Assembly: GCA_002794775.1 (NCBI GenBank)
Contig: NBAY01000191.1
Span: 1 to 13,949 of the forward strand
Length of the DNA: 13,949 nucleotides
Source: Porodaedalea pini
Lineage: Eukaryota > Basidiomycota > Agaricomycetes > Hymenochaetales > Hymenochaetaceae
Direction: 5' to 3'
A program made the position numbers and the translations under genes. The notes below the pieces were generated by a model. That model did not search any database and had not been told where the DNA came from. It saw only the letters and a program-made list of their open reading frames with translations. Below, piece after piece: positions 1 through 8,380 of the stretch. Each line of letters starts with the position of its first letter. The stretch's first letter is position 1.

Positions 1-477
1 TTTTGTGATGACACAGGGCAGTTGCATGCTGGCAGGACAAAAAGACTTACCAACTGCATTGCTTGACTGGAACTGGGCATGCGGTGTTTCGGAACACATA
101 CGCTAGAAGCTCGTTGTTATGGTTTGCTCACTGATAGATATGCAAGATGTAAGGCCTCTGTGCTGAGCAAGGCCTTTTGTTCAATCACTATCAGACGCCC
201 CTACCTAATGCCACTCGACGTGCAGCAGTCCCTTAACCGCCTTCCGAGACTCCCGAGACTCCGACTCCGGCTCCTGTTATTTTTCCTCTCGAAGTGGAGC
301 AAACAAATGCTGTGAGAGTTGTAGCTTTCAGATCAACCCTAACCACGAAGATGCCTGTGAAGACGTGAGTAATTACAGAGTGGACAATTCTCAATCCAAG
401 CTTCATGTCAGTGTTTGCGTCCTGCTTTCTCTTATCACCTCAAGGGCCAAACTTTTACCATTATCGGACATCTCTCA
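1..477. other. No supported gene; possible upstream region
   Basis: I see no recognisable gene here. A 36-codon reading frame with an ATG at 208 runs to a TGA at 313-315 and holds a short CTCCGAGA-like repeat near 243-270, but it has no family features and could not be joined to the next gene in phase. The motif AAGGCCT occurs twice, at 151 and 169. The frame of the following gene stays open upstream from 373, behind a possible acceptor ending at 378, so part of this stretch could be an earlier exon or 5' leader of that gene. Confidence 0.4.
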
Positions 478-1625
478 ATGGAATATATCCGCCTAAGCTA
501 TAAAGAGACTCCTGAACATTTGCAGCTGCCATCTGATAATACATTTCTAATTCGACGAAGGGTTTGGCGGTAAGTTTCTGTCTTTATTTGTTGCTGCAGA
601 ATCTCAATTTCTATTTTTATTTCGCAGTACTCGCTTCTGCTCTATTTCAGATATCTGTGTTCTCTTTGGATGCACATCACCACAAGAGCCTTACGATCGA
701 CAGGAACGAGCTCGTGTCCGTCCGACCCAGACGTGAAATATCGGCCCGCGTACGTTTCAATCACTTCAGCGTGCGATGTATTTGTTTTGTTTTCTTCATT
801 CCTCCAATCATTGGCTATGACCCAAAGGAGACTAAGAGAGACGGCTTCACTGGTGCCTTGAGAATATATGTATAGTGAAAGACGAAGCACGTTTCCTCGA
901 CTTAATGTACATTTTTTACTCTGTCTGATAGATCATGTATTTAGGAGATCCGAAGCGTCTTCAACCAGCTTAATCTCACTGCTGCTGTTTCAGCAATCCG
1001 AGCTAGCCTACCAATTATTGAAATCCCGTTATTCCGCTTCTTTCAGGTCCACCGGAACACGCCCGTTACCCCTCATGCTACGTTGGCGACCAATGACCCG
1101 TCAGTGTACATGCAGTATATCATGACAGAAGAAGACCGGCTCTGTGCGCTGGCAGAGAATGCACGATTGCAGGAGATCACACGGCAAAGGGCTTTCAGAG
1201 ACATCAACACAAGTTGTTGCTGTCCCTTATATGTTGGGAAGACATCGGACGACATTTCGACTCCCGGTGGATACTATACATTGAATGTAGGCAGTTCATC
1301 CTTATTCCATGGTAAGTTCTTGCCATTGCCGTCCTTACACTTTGTTCGTTTTACGAAGTTCCCTCTCAGGAACAAGAATTCTCGCTCGGCATCCTCTCCG
1401 TTTGCTCCGATTTATATCTGCAGAACCTCTATACTGTGCTGTTATCCAGTAATAAAAACTGCGTACTCTTTCGTTTATTTTGCAGGTAATGAAAGGCCAT
1501 ACTGCGAACCCAAGACGAACGGAAGCGAATCCTGGTCTACCCATGGCGGAATGACTCTTGGCTCCTCACCTGAATATTCGGGAATGAATCATGAGTCTGT
1601 GGAACTAATGAACAATGTCCTTTAG
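478..1625 (+). CDS. Unrecognised spliced gene (about 4 exons)
   Basis: I do not recognise the product. The best exon chain is 478-569, 651-852, 945-1311 and 1486-1625, with GT-AG introns and a total of 801 nt (266 aa). The secure part is 945-1625: the frame is open from GAG at 945, the donor GTAAGT lies at 1312, the acceptor TTTTGCAG ends at 1485, and the stop is TAG. It encodes a hydrophilic protein with a probable helix (ITRQRAFRDI) and a CCC cluster (DINTSCCCPLYVG). The last intron (174 nt) is a multiple of three without a stop, so its retention would still give an open frame. Exon 1 (MEYIRLSYKETPEH...) looks real. The middle exon is ambiguous: acceptors at 597, 627 and 650 and donors at 750, 778 and 853 are all usable, and all three frames are fairly open there. 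No signal peptide or known motif is visible. The gene ends 13 bp before the convergent minus-strand gene. Confidence 0.45.
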
Positions 1626-1638
1626 TTGGCTGCGCATT

Positions 1639-2205
1639 TCAAACTCTTCGGCGGTCAGTTTGATACATGAAAGTAGCAAGGAGCGTGGAGGCTGAGGATT
1701 TCGTCATCACTTTGAGGTTTAGCTCCGGATTCAATAAGAAATAATCGCGGACTGATGTATCATGGAAGAAAACCTGTAGACGAACATCAGTAATGAGTGG
1801 AAGTCGAAGTATGAAATGCGCTCGGAACTATTTCATATGAATTGTTTTCTAATACGACTGTGTATGTCGAAGGCTCGCTTCGTCGTCGGTATCAGAGAGC
1901 GTGTCCCGCTGAGCGTGTTGACTGCCATGGATTTACGCACGGCAGAAGGCTGAACAATGACGCACGCATGCCTGCAAGTTTCGCCCGTTGAACACGATGG
2001 CTAACTTGAAGGGGATGGGCGTGGATTCCAGGGCCCTCATGTTTATGGTTATTTGCGGAAACCTTGTCCTCCGATATGCGGTCGATATCTTCGTCGCTTT
2101 TAGTTAAAAACATTAATATTCCACATACTCACCTGTACTTCTAAAACCGGATCGAAGCGACTCTCCAGCTTTAGATCGCCATGAGCGCTATAAAGAACAA
2201 TGGAA
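1639..2205 (-). CDS. Unrecognised spliced gene, 3' exons
   Basis: Two minus-strand exons fit well. Exon 2205-2133 (acceptor ATTAG, donor GTGAGT) reads SIVLYSAHGDLKLESRFDP and ends in phase 0. Exon 1773-1639 (acceptor CTACAG) begins VFFHDTSVRDYFLLNPELNL and ends in TGA at 1641-1639. The joined peptide has alternating hydrophobic and charged residues, as in a beta-rich fold. The intervening 359 nt is long for this window, so a small extra exon may lie inside it: the frame between 2113 and 1892 is open, and an acceptor-like TAACTAAAAG lies at about 2106-2097. The first exon was not found. The frame is open upstream of 2205 to a TAG near 2266 with no ATG, so an earlier exon is needed, possibly overlapping the start of the divergent zinc-finger gene. 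I cannot assign a family, and the gene could also be a fragment. Confidence 0.35.
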
Positions 2206-2327
2206 CTAATCGCAATATAACGAGAAAAGGCACGTGATGCTGAGCCCCAAACTTTTAGCGCGCGCTAACATGTAGACTCAGTAGAGGCTCAGAGGCGTCA
2301 CCGAACAGTGACTTGATTCCTACTTTC
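2206..2327. promoter_or_regulatory. Short, probably bidirectional promoter
   Basis: The space between the minus-strand gene and the zinc-finger start is about 120 bp. It contains CACGTG at 2231-2236, a classic E-box bound by bHLH factors such as Cbf1 or USF types. It also contains the perfect 14-bp palindrome TTAGCGCGCGCTAA at 2255-2268. There is no TATA box. A role in regulating both genes is inferred from position only. If the minus-strand gene has a first exon further right, the palindrome would lie in an intron of that gene. Confidence 0.4.
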
Positions 2328-3715
2328 ATGAACACCTTGTCGACAAAACGCTCTCGAGAGCAAGAAATAAATCCTGAGGCCTCTTCGCAATCAACGTCTT
2401 CGTCGCCGAATCTTACTCCGACCACTAAGGCGCTGCGCGTTTCACGCGCCGGGGCGGCGCCGCTGCTCTGCACACTTCCGCCGACTTGCCACCCACCTCA
2501 CAATGCGCCGACTGCCTTAGAAGATTCACAAGAGCTGGAGGCACATTATGCGAAGTACCATGCCCATGTGTGTGAGGAGCGAGGTTGTGCGGCAGTGTTC
2601 CCAAATGCGAGGCTGTTAGAACTCGTGAGTATATTTGCTTCACTTTTCAACCTTCGAGCGCCCTATCACGAAGTTCCCCTGACTCTTTTTGGAATAGCAT
2701 CAGACCGAATGTCATGACCCGTTGGCTCTTCTAAGAAAAGAACGTGGAGAGAAAATAGTACGTTCTCAAGCAGGAGTACTCAGAGCTACTCTTGACTCGA
2801 ATCTCATCATACTCTTCAGTTCGCGTGCCACCTCGAATCATGCTCACGAAAATTTCTGGACCCAAAGAAGCGGAGACTGCATCTCATTCAAGCCCATGCG
2901 TTTCCGAAAGAATACTTTTTCGCTGTTACGAATAAAGGCGTGGGTGGTTTGCTGAAGACATGGGGGGAAGGTGCGAGCATGATACGCGGTTCCTGGAAAC
3001 CCCGGGACGGCCAAGAAAACGGTTACGGAGAAGGTGATATGGACATCGAAGGTGATGAGAACTCGGACAGTGATGATGGCAGTGTGGATGAAGAAATGTT
3101 GTCGACAGGAACGGTCAAGGACATGACGGTGAAGCCGTCTTCTGCCCCGACGCGGCAGGCTGCAAATGAAAGCAAGAAAGCAAGTAATACTGAACCAACG
3201 CGACGAATGGCTGCTGCGCCGAATTCTTCACATGCTCTTGACGATGGATTAGACGGGCTGACGAACTCGCTGGACTCCCTTTCGCTTGTTCCGAAAAGTG
3301 TACGCTTCGGTCGTGGGGGAAAGAGTGGACGAGTGGTTCGAGAGGCGCAGACTGGTTTCAAAATCGATCAGACTTCGTGAGCATGTCCGAGGCGGATCGG
3401 TATTTGCGTTTTGCTGACTGAGAGCTTAGGAGACATCATTCACAAATTAATGCATCTACTAAACCCAGCGGATCGTCGATGGACGTTGAGGCTTATACGC
3501 AATCATCCGACCCAGATGTCAGTATTAACATTGATGGTGCCCTTGAGGCACTCAAATCTGAGGCGCCTTCGAATTCCTCCGCAAAGTTCATTGCTCGTAC
3601 CGGTGGAGTCGGCAACAACCACGTCCCGGTACTCGGAGGAGGAAGAGGAAGAGGCGGAAGAGGGCGAGGCAGGGGGCGAGGCAGGGGACAAGGAGCATAT
3701 CGAGGTAGGGGCTGA
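2328..3715 (+). CDS. ZNF511-type C2H2 zinc-finger protein
   Basis: Exons are 2328-2624, 2698-2757, 2820-3376 and 3430-3715; introns are 73, 62 and 53 nt; the phases agree and give 399 aa. Finger 1 is C82-x4-C87-x12-H100-x4-H105 and finger 2 is C122-x4-C127-x12-H140-x4-H145. A weaker N-terminal finger may use C48, C54, H73 and H78. The order of fingers followed by FPKEYFFAVTNKGVGGLLK and SVRFGRGGKSG matches the ZNF511 family, a conserved but poorly characterised group of probably nuclear nucleic-acid-binding proteins. Residues about 165-190 are acidic (DENSDSDDGSVDEE), followed by a Ser/Thr-rich linker. The protein ends in an RG-rich tail (about residues 375-398) typical of RNA-binding, arginine-methylated proteins. 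It is longer than the roughly 250-aa animal homologue because of these two additions. The start is the first in-frame ATG before the finger region. The last 15 codons overlap a duplicated segment. Confidence 0.88.
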
Positions 3716-3795
3716 GCTTCGGCGAACGGCAGCTGCGGATAACGATGATCACTGAACCACCGAGGTAGAGGCTGATCTTTTGCGAGTGGCAGAAG
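3701..3795 (+). repeat. Imperfect direct duplication across the stop codon
   Basis: A segment starting CGAGGTAGGGGCTGAGCTTC at 3701 recurs at 3761 as CGAGGTAGAGGCTGATCTTT. Similarity continues into GCGAACGGCAG versus GCGAGTGGCAG, about 30 bp with roughly six differences at a 60-bp offset. The first copy encodes the end of the RG-rich tail and the TGA stop. The second lies in the 3' UTR and would also contain a TGA in the matching position. It looks like a local slippage product of the purine-rich RG-coding repeat. Confidence 0.65.
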
Positions 3796-4271
3796 ATACT
3801 TCGCGATCATAAAGAGAGCCTTTGATTTATGTTGAGTATATTTGTATTTGCTATTTGCTTTGTCACTGCTTATGTTGTCGGACATCATCATGTTGTATCG
3901 AGAGTCTATAGCTCTGCATGTTATGCTAGCATTTGTCAGATTGGTTCTTTCTTGATGGGGAGTTGACGAGAGACTTGGAATAGATCCGTCTCATTTGTGT
4001 TCAATTGCAGAAGTGTGCGCGCCTGACCGTCCACCGGCCTCCGAAGGCTTCCAACGCACATATCAAGGCAACCACATGTTCCTATGAATCGGCTGTGCGC
4101 CTTTTTTGCAAGAAATTTCCCGTGCCTAGGACATGACCGCATTTTCCAATCTTCTATGTGGCTTCTCCGGACAAGTCTATCGCTTCTGCTCCTGTGATCG
4201 GCATATGGTGTCTGTTTTCAACGTACTCTCTTGCTGGCAGCACTACGTGGTACGTCCACTACATTTGCGGG
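3716..4271. other. Intergenic region, no gene seen
   Basis: This stretch holds the 3' UTR of the zinc-finger gene and the upstream region of the GH30 gene. Reading frames on both strands are short, and none has splice-compatible extensions or known motifs. The second copy of the duplicated stop-codon segment is at its left end and a TATA box at its right end. I see nothing else. Confidence 0.5.
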
Positions 4272-4279
4272 TATAAATA
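4272..4279 (+). promoter_or_regulatory. TATA box of the GH30 gene
   Basis: TATAAATA lies 48 bp upstream of the ATG at 4320, giving a predicted short 5' leader of about 15-20 nt. A strong TATA box this close to the start is common in fungal genes for secreted, strongly regulated proteins. Confidence 0.7.
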
Positions 4280-4319
4280 TGCAGCAAGGTGAAGAATTGC
4301 CTCATCGCAAGTTCATACG

Positions 4320-6171
4320 ATGGCTCCTAACACTCCTCTACTTGCAGTTCTGCTGAGTATTGTAACCTCGTCTGTATTTGGTGCGTAAGACGGCAATTCA
4401 TCTCTTCCTGACAACGTGCTCATCGTTCGAAATAGGCCAAGTCGCGAATGTCTCCTCAGTGCCGGCACAAGTGATAAATGGCATCGGAGCTAGTGGGGCT
4501 TGGTGGCCTAACGATTTGATCAGCTTCCCCGACAATGTCCGCGAGCAAGTCGCCGAGCTGCTGTTTAACTCCTCTGCCTCTTCGGGTGGTGCGGGGTTGA
4601 GTTCCTATCGGTATAACGTCGGCGGCGGTGGAGTCTTTGTCGGAAATCCGACGTACGTCTCTGTTCCTTTCTCGTTTGGGATTTTTTAAGAATGCGGCGT
4701 GCTCATTGTATGTTCAAACAATAGACGCGCTCCAGAGACGTTCTACGTGTCTCCGGGAGTGTACAATTGGTCAGCCGATGCTGCCGGTGTCTACTTCCTT
4801 AAGCAGGCCGCTGCATACAACGTTCCCGTTATTACCGCGTTTGTGAACTCCGCTCCGCCAGCGTTCACAAGCAACAACAGAAGCTGTGGCGGCACGATCG
4901 TGGACGACCAGATCCCGGCATATGCGCAGTATCTTGCAGATGTAGTTTCTCATTGGACAGAAGAAGGAATCGGTTTTACACATGTCTCGCCCATGAACGA
5001 GCCTGATAACGTAATGCCGTCTTTGTAAACTACATGAATTATGACTGACTTTGCTCAGAGCTTCAGCAATGGTGACACCACCCCGTGCGGACAAGAGGGT
5101 ATGCTAGTCACTCCGGAGCAGCGCGCATCCGTTGTCAATGCCGTGCGCTCGGCACTCGACGCTGCGAACCTGACCTCCGTCGGGATCATGGCCGACGAAT
5201 CGAGTTCCGCCAGTAGCTTCATCTCTGAGGCGCCGACGTGGATGCCGAATGCATCATCGAGCCTGGCAGCGGCCAGCCATCACCTATACGGATTCGCAGA
5301 TGACGCGACTGCCGCTCAAATGGGAGAGACGGGCAGGAACCTGTCCGGCAAAGAGACGTGGTCCACTGAGATTTGCTGCTTTGCCGCTTCAAGTTCTTCG
5401 GAGTCCGAAAATCCGGCTGCGCAACTCACTTACTCTCAGGTTTTCGAGTAAGTCCGCCGACTGTTTTCAATATATTCAATATATTTGTATTGTGCTGCTA
5501 TTATAGCCCGACAATGGTAGGCGGCCTTCAGCTCGGACAGCTGATCTATCAGAGTTTCACGCAAACGTAAGCATTGCCTTTCGATCCTCTTCAATTTGTT
5601 CATGACTATGCTTTCTTCGTAAAGACTTGACGCTCATTTCGACTTCTGGACGGCGTTGTCGAGTGCCATTGGCTGTTCTCCGCTTCAGAACCAATCTTGC
5701 CAGACAAGTGTTAATTCGGATGGCTGGAATGATGGGCTTGTACGATTAAATTCCCTTTGTTCTTCCATCTCTTCCTGATTCGAGTTTCTATAGATCTACT
5801 ATGATCCGGACTTCGCCACGAATAGTGACTTTACGCTGTACACGACGAAACGATACTACGTCTTCAAGCACTTCTCACGATTTGTCTTTTTGGGTGCAAC
5901 GCGCTTCGACGTCAGCGGTCTCCCGGACAGCGTTTTTGGACTTGTTTTCAAGTCTGACGAAACGCAGCAGACGGAACTGGGATCGGCCACGGCCTCGTTC
6001 ATCCTCATGAATATGGGAACGACCACGGCGACCGTGGACTTCTCGCAGGCCGGGTTTGGCACACCGATAGGTGGGGTCATTACTAATTTCGAATACGACT
6101 GGCAAGATGGATCGGTCGGGAACTCAGTGGCCCTTCCCGCGCTGAGTATTGTGACGCTCCTGTTCGAATAA
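4320..6171 (+). CDS. Secreted GH30 glycoside hydrolase, probably endo-beta-1,6-galactanase
   Basis: Exons are 4320-4380, 4436-4652, 4725-5010, 5059-5447, 5507-5566, 5625-5739 and 5794-6171; introns are 48-72 nt; all phases agree and give 501 aa ending in TAA. Residues 1-21 form a signal peptide (MAPNTPLLAVLLSIVTSSVFG), so the enzyme is secreted. The N-terminus (NGIGASGAWWPNDL, then SSYRYNVGGGGV) is typical of family GH30. The acid/base catalyst is E185 in SPMNEPDN and the nucleophile is E292 in ETWSTEICCF, the expected order and spacing for a retaining (beta/alpha)8 enzyme. The C-terminal 100 or so residues form the side beta-sandwich. Several NxS/T sites suggest N-glycosylation. Length and the STEICC block resemble the fungal endo-beta-1,6-galactanase group, which cuts side chains of plant arabinogalactan proteins; beta-1,6-glucanase is the main alternative. 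The family is sure, the substrate is inferred. Confidence 0.88.
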
Positions 6172-6274
6172 GTCCTGCTTAAAGTGCGCACGCTGACGTG
6201 CGAGTAAGCTATGTGCAATGAGAGTTTATTATGGCAAGGGACCGCGTAGAACGTCAGCCCAAGAACTGACGAGG

Positions 6275-7737
6275 TCAGGACAGCAAGTGCACAACAGCCT
6301 CAAATACACCGAATGTTGCCATATTTACAGGTATTGCGCTGTCCCACGCAAATAAACACAATAGTCAGTTTGGGGAGAAATGGGCACGAAGCAAATACCT
6401 TACCGTAAGATCGTAGGGGAAAGTCCGCGAAAGAAGACGCCGAGACCCTCAGCGCGGTATGAATTCATGATAGTCGAGAGTGTGTTGCGGTATGGATGCG
6501 GCGTAGAGCGCAGCTTCGATTGACAGTAGGAGGACTGGGCGTAGCGATCGACGCTTTGAACGCGCGTCTTGACAACGTCGAATGCGAAGGTCGCGAGCCA
6601 TCCATTCACGCCTGCGAGAGCACCTGCGAAGAGAAGCACGGGCCACGAGAGCGTGTCCATCTCGTTCTCTACCTCTGCGAGAAGAGATGAGTGATCTGTG
6701 TGATGCGACACCTCTGATTTGGAGGGCCGTCGTGAGAAGTAACGACATGTTGCTTCGTACTAATTTAACCGATCAGCAGGGGGTTAAGGTGATTCTTATG
6801 AAGTCGTCGCCTTTCAAAGGAAGGATACTTGGCACTTACTGTCGCAAAATATGCACCATATCCTAGGTCGCGTAGCGCTGTCGGTGCGAGGCCACGATAG
6901 AGTCCACGGATTCCAGTCTGGCGGAAGATACCGAGTGCGACTGCACGTGTCGAAGGCTGACGCTCAACTATGTTCTGCTGACGAATCTTGACGAGTTCAA
7001 TCGGACAAGTTATCAATCTAGACAATAGAATGCACGGAAGGCGATATTAATGAAGAAATCGAATTCAGCATTACATAGATAAGGAGTGAATGGAGACGCA
7101 CGACGCAGTGATCCCGCTTCCTACACCTGCGAGCGCAATCTGCGTTATCGTTGGCTCGTCGTCGGCACGACTAAGCTGCAGGCGCATGAAGAAACGATAG
7201 CTTGCAAAAACAAGTCCGTTCAATGGGGCGCATGAAAGCTGCCAATTTCGGAGTATAATTGCATAATAGTTAGACAGCCAGCAAAGCGCTGCGCATGCGA
7301 GGGAGTACAGACCATAGGAGATGCGATACCCTTATACAGCCCCCTAAAGCGCTCTTCGCGGACAATTGTGGAGAACGCATGGAATGTCGACCGATATTTC
7401 GTTGCTGTTAACGGGTTCTGAAAGCGTACTTTCACTGTCGATCCATCCGACTAGATTCAGTCGCGAGTGTAGTACGATATATTCATTGCGTTACCGACCT
7501 GTGTCGAATGGGTACGCGATTGTCAACCCGGCAACGCCTGGGTACCAAGGTTCTCGTTAGCATTGGCGCCTTAAAGTTCCTAGTAGAATATAAGCACCAG
7601 CTACTGTTCCTGCAACAAAATCCACGGTTGGGTTTATTTCTGCATGGGAGCGCGACGCGTTCAATCCACGTGCATAAACACGTCGCGACGTCGTGCGCTC
7701 GCTCACCTTTCCTGGCTTTCACCGCATTGTCGCCCAT
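6275..7737 (-). CDS. Mitochondrial carrier (SLC25) protein, carnitine/ornithine/Ymc-like group
   Basis: Minus-strand exons are 7737-7707, 7639-7598, 7537-7499, 7434-7313, 7238-7102, 7017-6840, 6759-6404 and 6338-6275. All junction phases agree, giving 322 aa and a TGA stop. Three repeats of about 100 residues each supply two membrane helices, the inner-membrane carrier fold. Signature motifs are PFDTVK (34-39), PIELVK (129-134) and AFDVVK (242-247); the third has Ala in place of the usual Pro. The second repeat contains TALRDLGYGAYFATYEA, resembling the carnitine/acylcarnitine, ornithine and yeast Ymc1 carriers, so an amino-acid or acyl-carnitine exchange role is likely but unproven. A polar insert (about 192-218, with SHHTDHSS) separates repeats 2 and 3. 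The first three exons are tiny (31, 42 and 39 nt). The GTCTGT donor after residue 78 is weak. The gene converges on the GH30 gene, with 103 bp between stops. Confidence 0.88.
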
Positions 7738-8313
7738 GTCTACGTCGTCGCAAGATGAGCATGAATAACCATCAGGAGCACCAGCAAGCGCAATGTTCGT
7801 TGGGGGCAAGCATGGAACTTGAATGTTGGACGGCGAACACCGCGACTTAGATGAGGCATTAGTGGCGATGCACCCTTGAAAAGGAAAGACGATACTGCCT
7901 GCGCCTTTACGCCTCAACCATGACCTGAAGGGTGAAGAGTATCCAAAGGCGCTTACAAGTCCGCCTTGCAGTCGCAGTATTCTCGTGACTATTTGTCTCG
8001 AACATCCCAAGAATAACGGAGCTTTATCCTCTCTCGTGAGAGGATCCGGCCTGGTCTGTGAATCGAAGGACTCTTACCGCTCTGTAGTGAGAAAACGCGC
8101 ACGCATCCTATTCGTCTATTCAACATAGCTGCGTCGGCATTGGAGTAGTCCATCTTCTAAGCGTACTTCTCACTTTTTCATGGCGGAAAAGTGGTCTCAC
8201 TGGGGCATTATCTACTATAACGGTCTCTGCTTCTCTAGTTCGCTGAACGCGAGCCTTACTTAGCATCGTTCTTGCATGCGGACTAAGACGTCAAGGGGAT
8301 AAATGTGTCCGTC
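7738..8313. promoter_or_regulatory. Divergent upstream region, carrier and cupredoxin
   Basis: About 640 bp separate the carrier start (7737, minus) from the cupredoxin start (8381, plus), so this holds both promoters. Frames on the minus strand here are shadows continuing from the carrier exons and have no family features. An inverted repeat with 8-bp arms lies at 8026-8045. No TATA box is evident for the carrier. I see no RNA gene. Confidence 0.45.
8026..8045. repeat. 8-bp inverted repeat
   Basis: ATCCTCTC (8026-8033) and GAGAGGAT (8038-8045) are perfect reverse complements around a TCGT spacer. It sits about 335 bp upstream of the cupredoxin ATG. It could be a binding site for a dimeric regulator or chance; there is no other support. 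Confidence 0.35.
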
Positions 8314-8319
8314 TATAAA
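8314..8319 (+). promoter_or_regulatory. TATA box of the cupredoxin gene
   Basis: TATAAA lies 67 bp upstream of the ATG at 8381, followed by a C/T-rich stretch (8341-8370) typical of fungal transcription starts and 5' leaders. Spacing is similar to that of the GH30 gene. Confidence 0.7.
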
Positions 8320-8380
8320 GTATGCCGTAGCATGCTATTTCCTTCGCTCCCACCCTTCTCCCCTGCTCATCGTTGCAAAC

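Noticed and set aside
1892..2113. Separate small minus-strand gene
   Set aside because: It lies within the probable intron between two better exons; it may include an extra exon but does not stand alone.
3411..3755. Overlapping frame with an acidic Glu-rich stretch
   Set aside because: It is the shifted reading of the GGA/AGG repeats that encode the RG-rich tail; the RG frame is joined in phase to the zinc-finger exons.
3493..3891. Minus-strand Pro-rich frame opposite the zinc-finger gene's end
   Set aside because: The Pro/Leu repeats are the complement of the RG-coding purine tract, with no splice or family support.
3936..4142. Small minus-strand frame upstream of the GH30 gene
   Set aside because: No family features, no clear start context and no splice partners.
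7483..8010. Long minus-strand frame across the carrier 5' end
   Set aside because: It overlaps the first carrier exons and introns in a different frame; the spliced carrier model is phase-perfect and gives a recognised protein.
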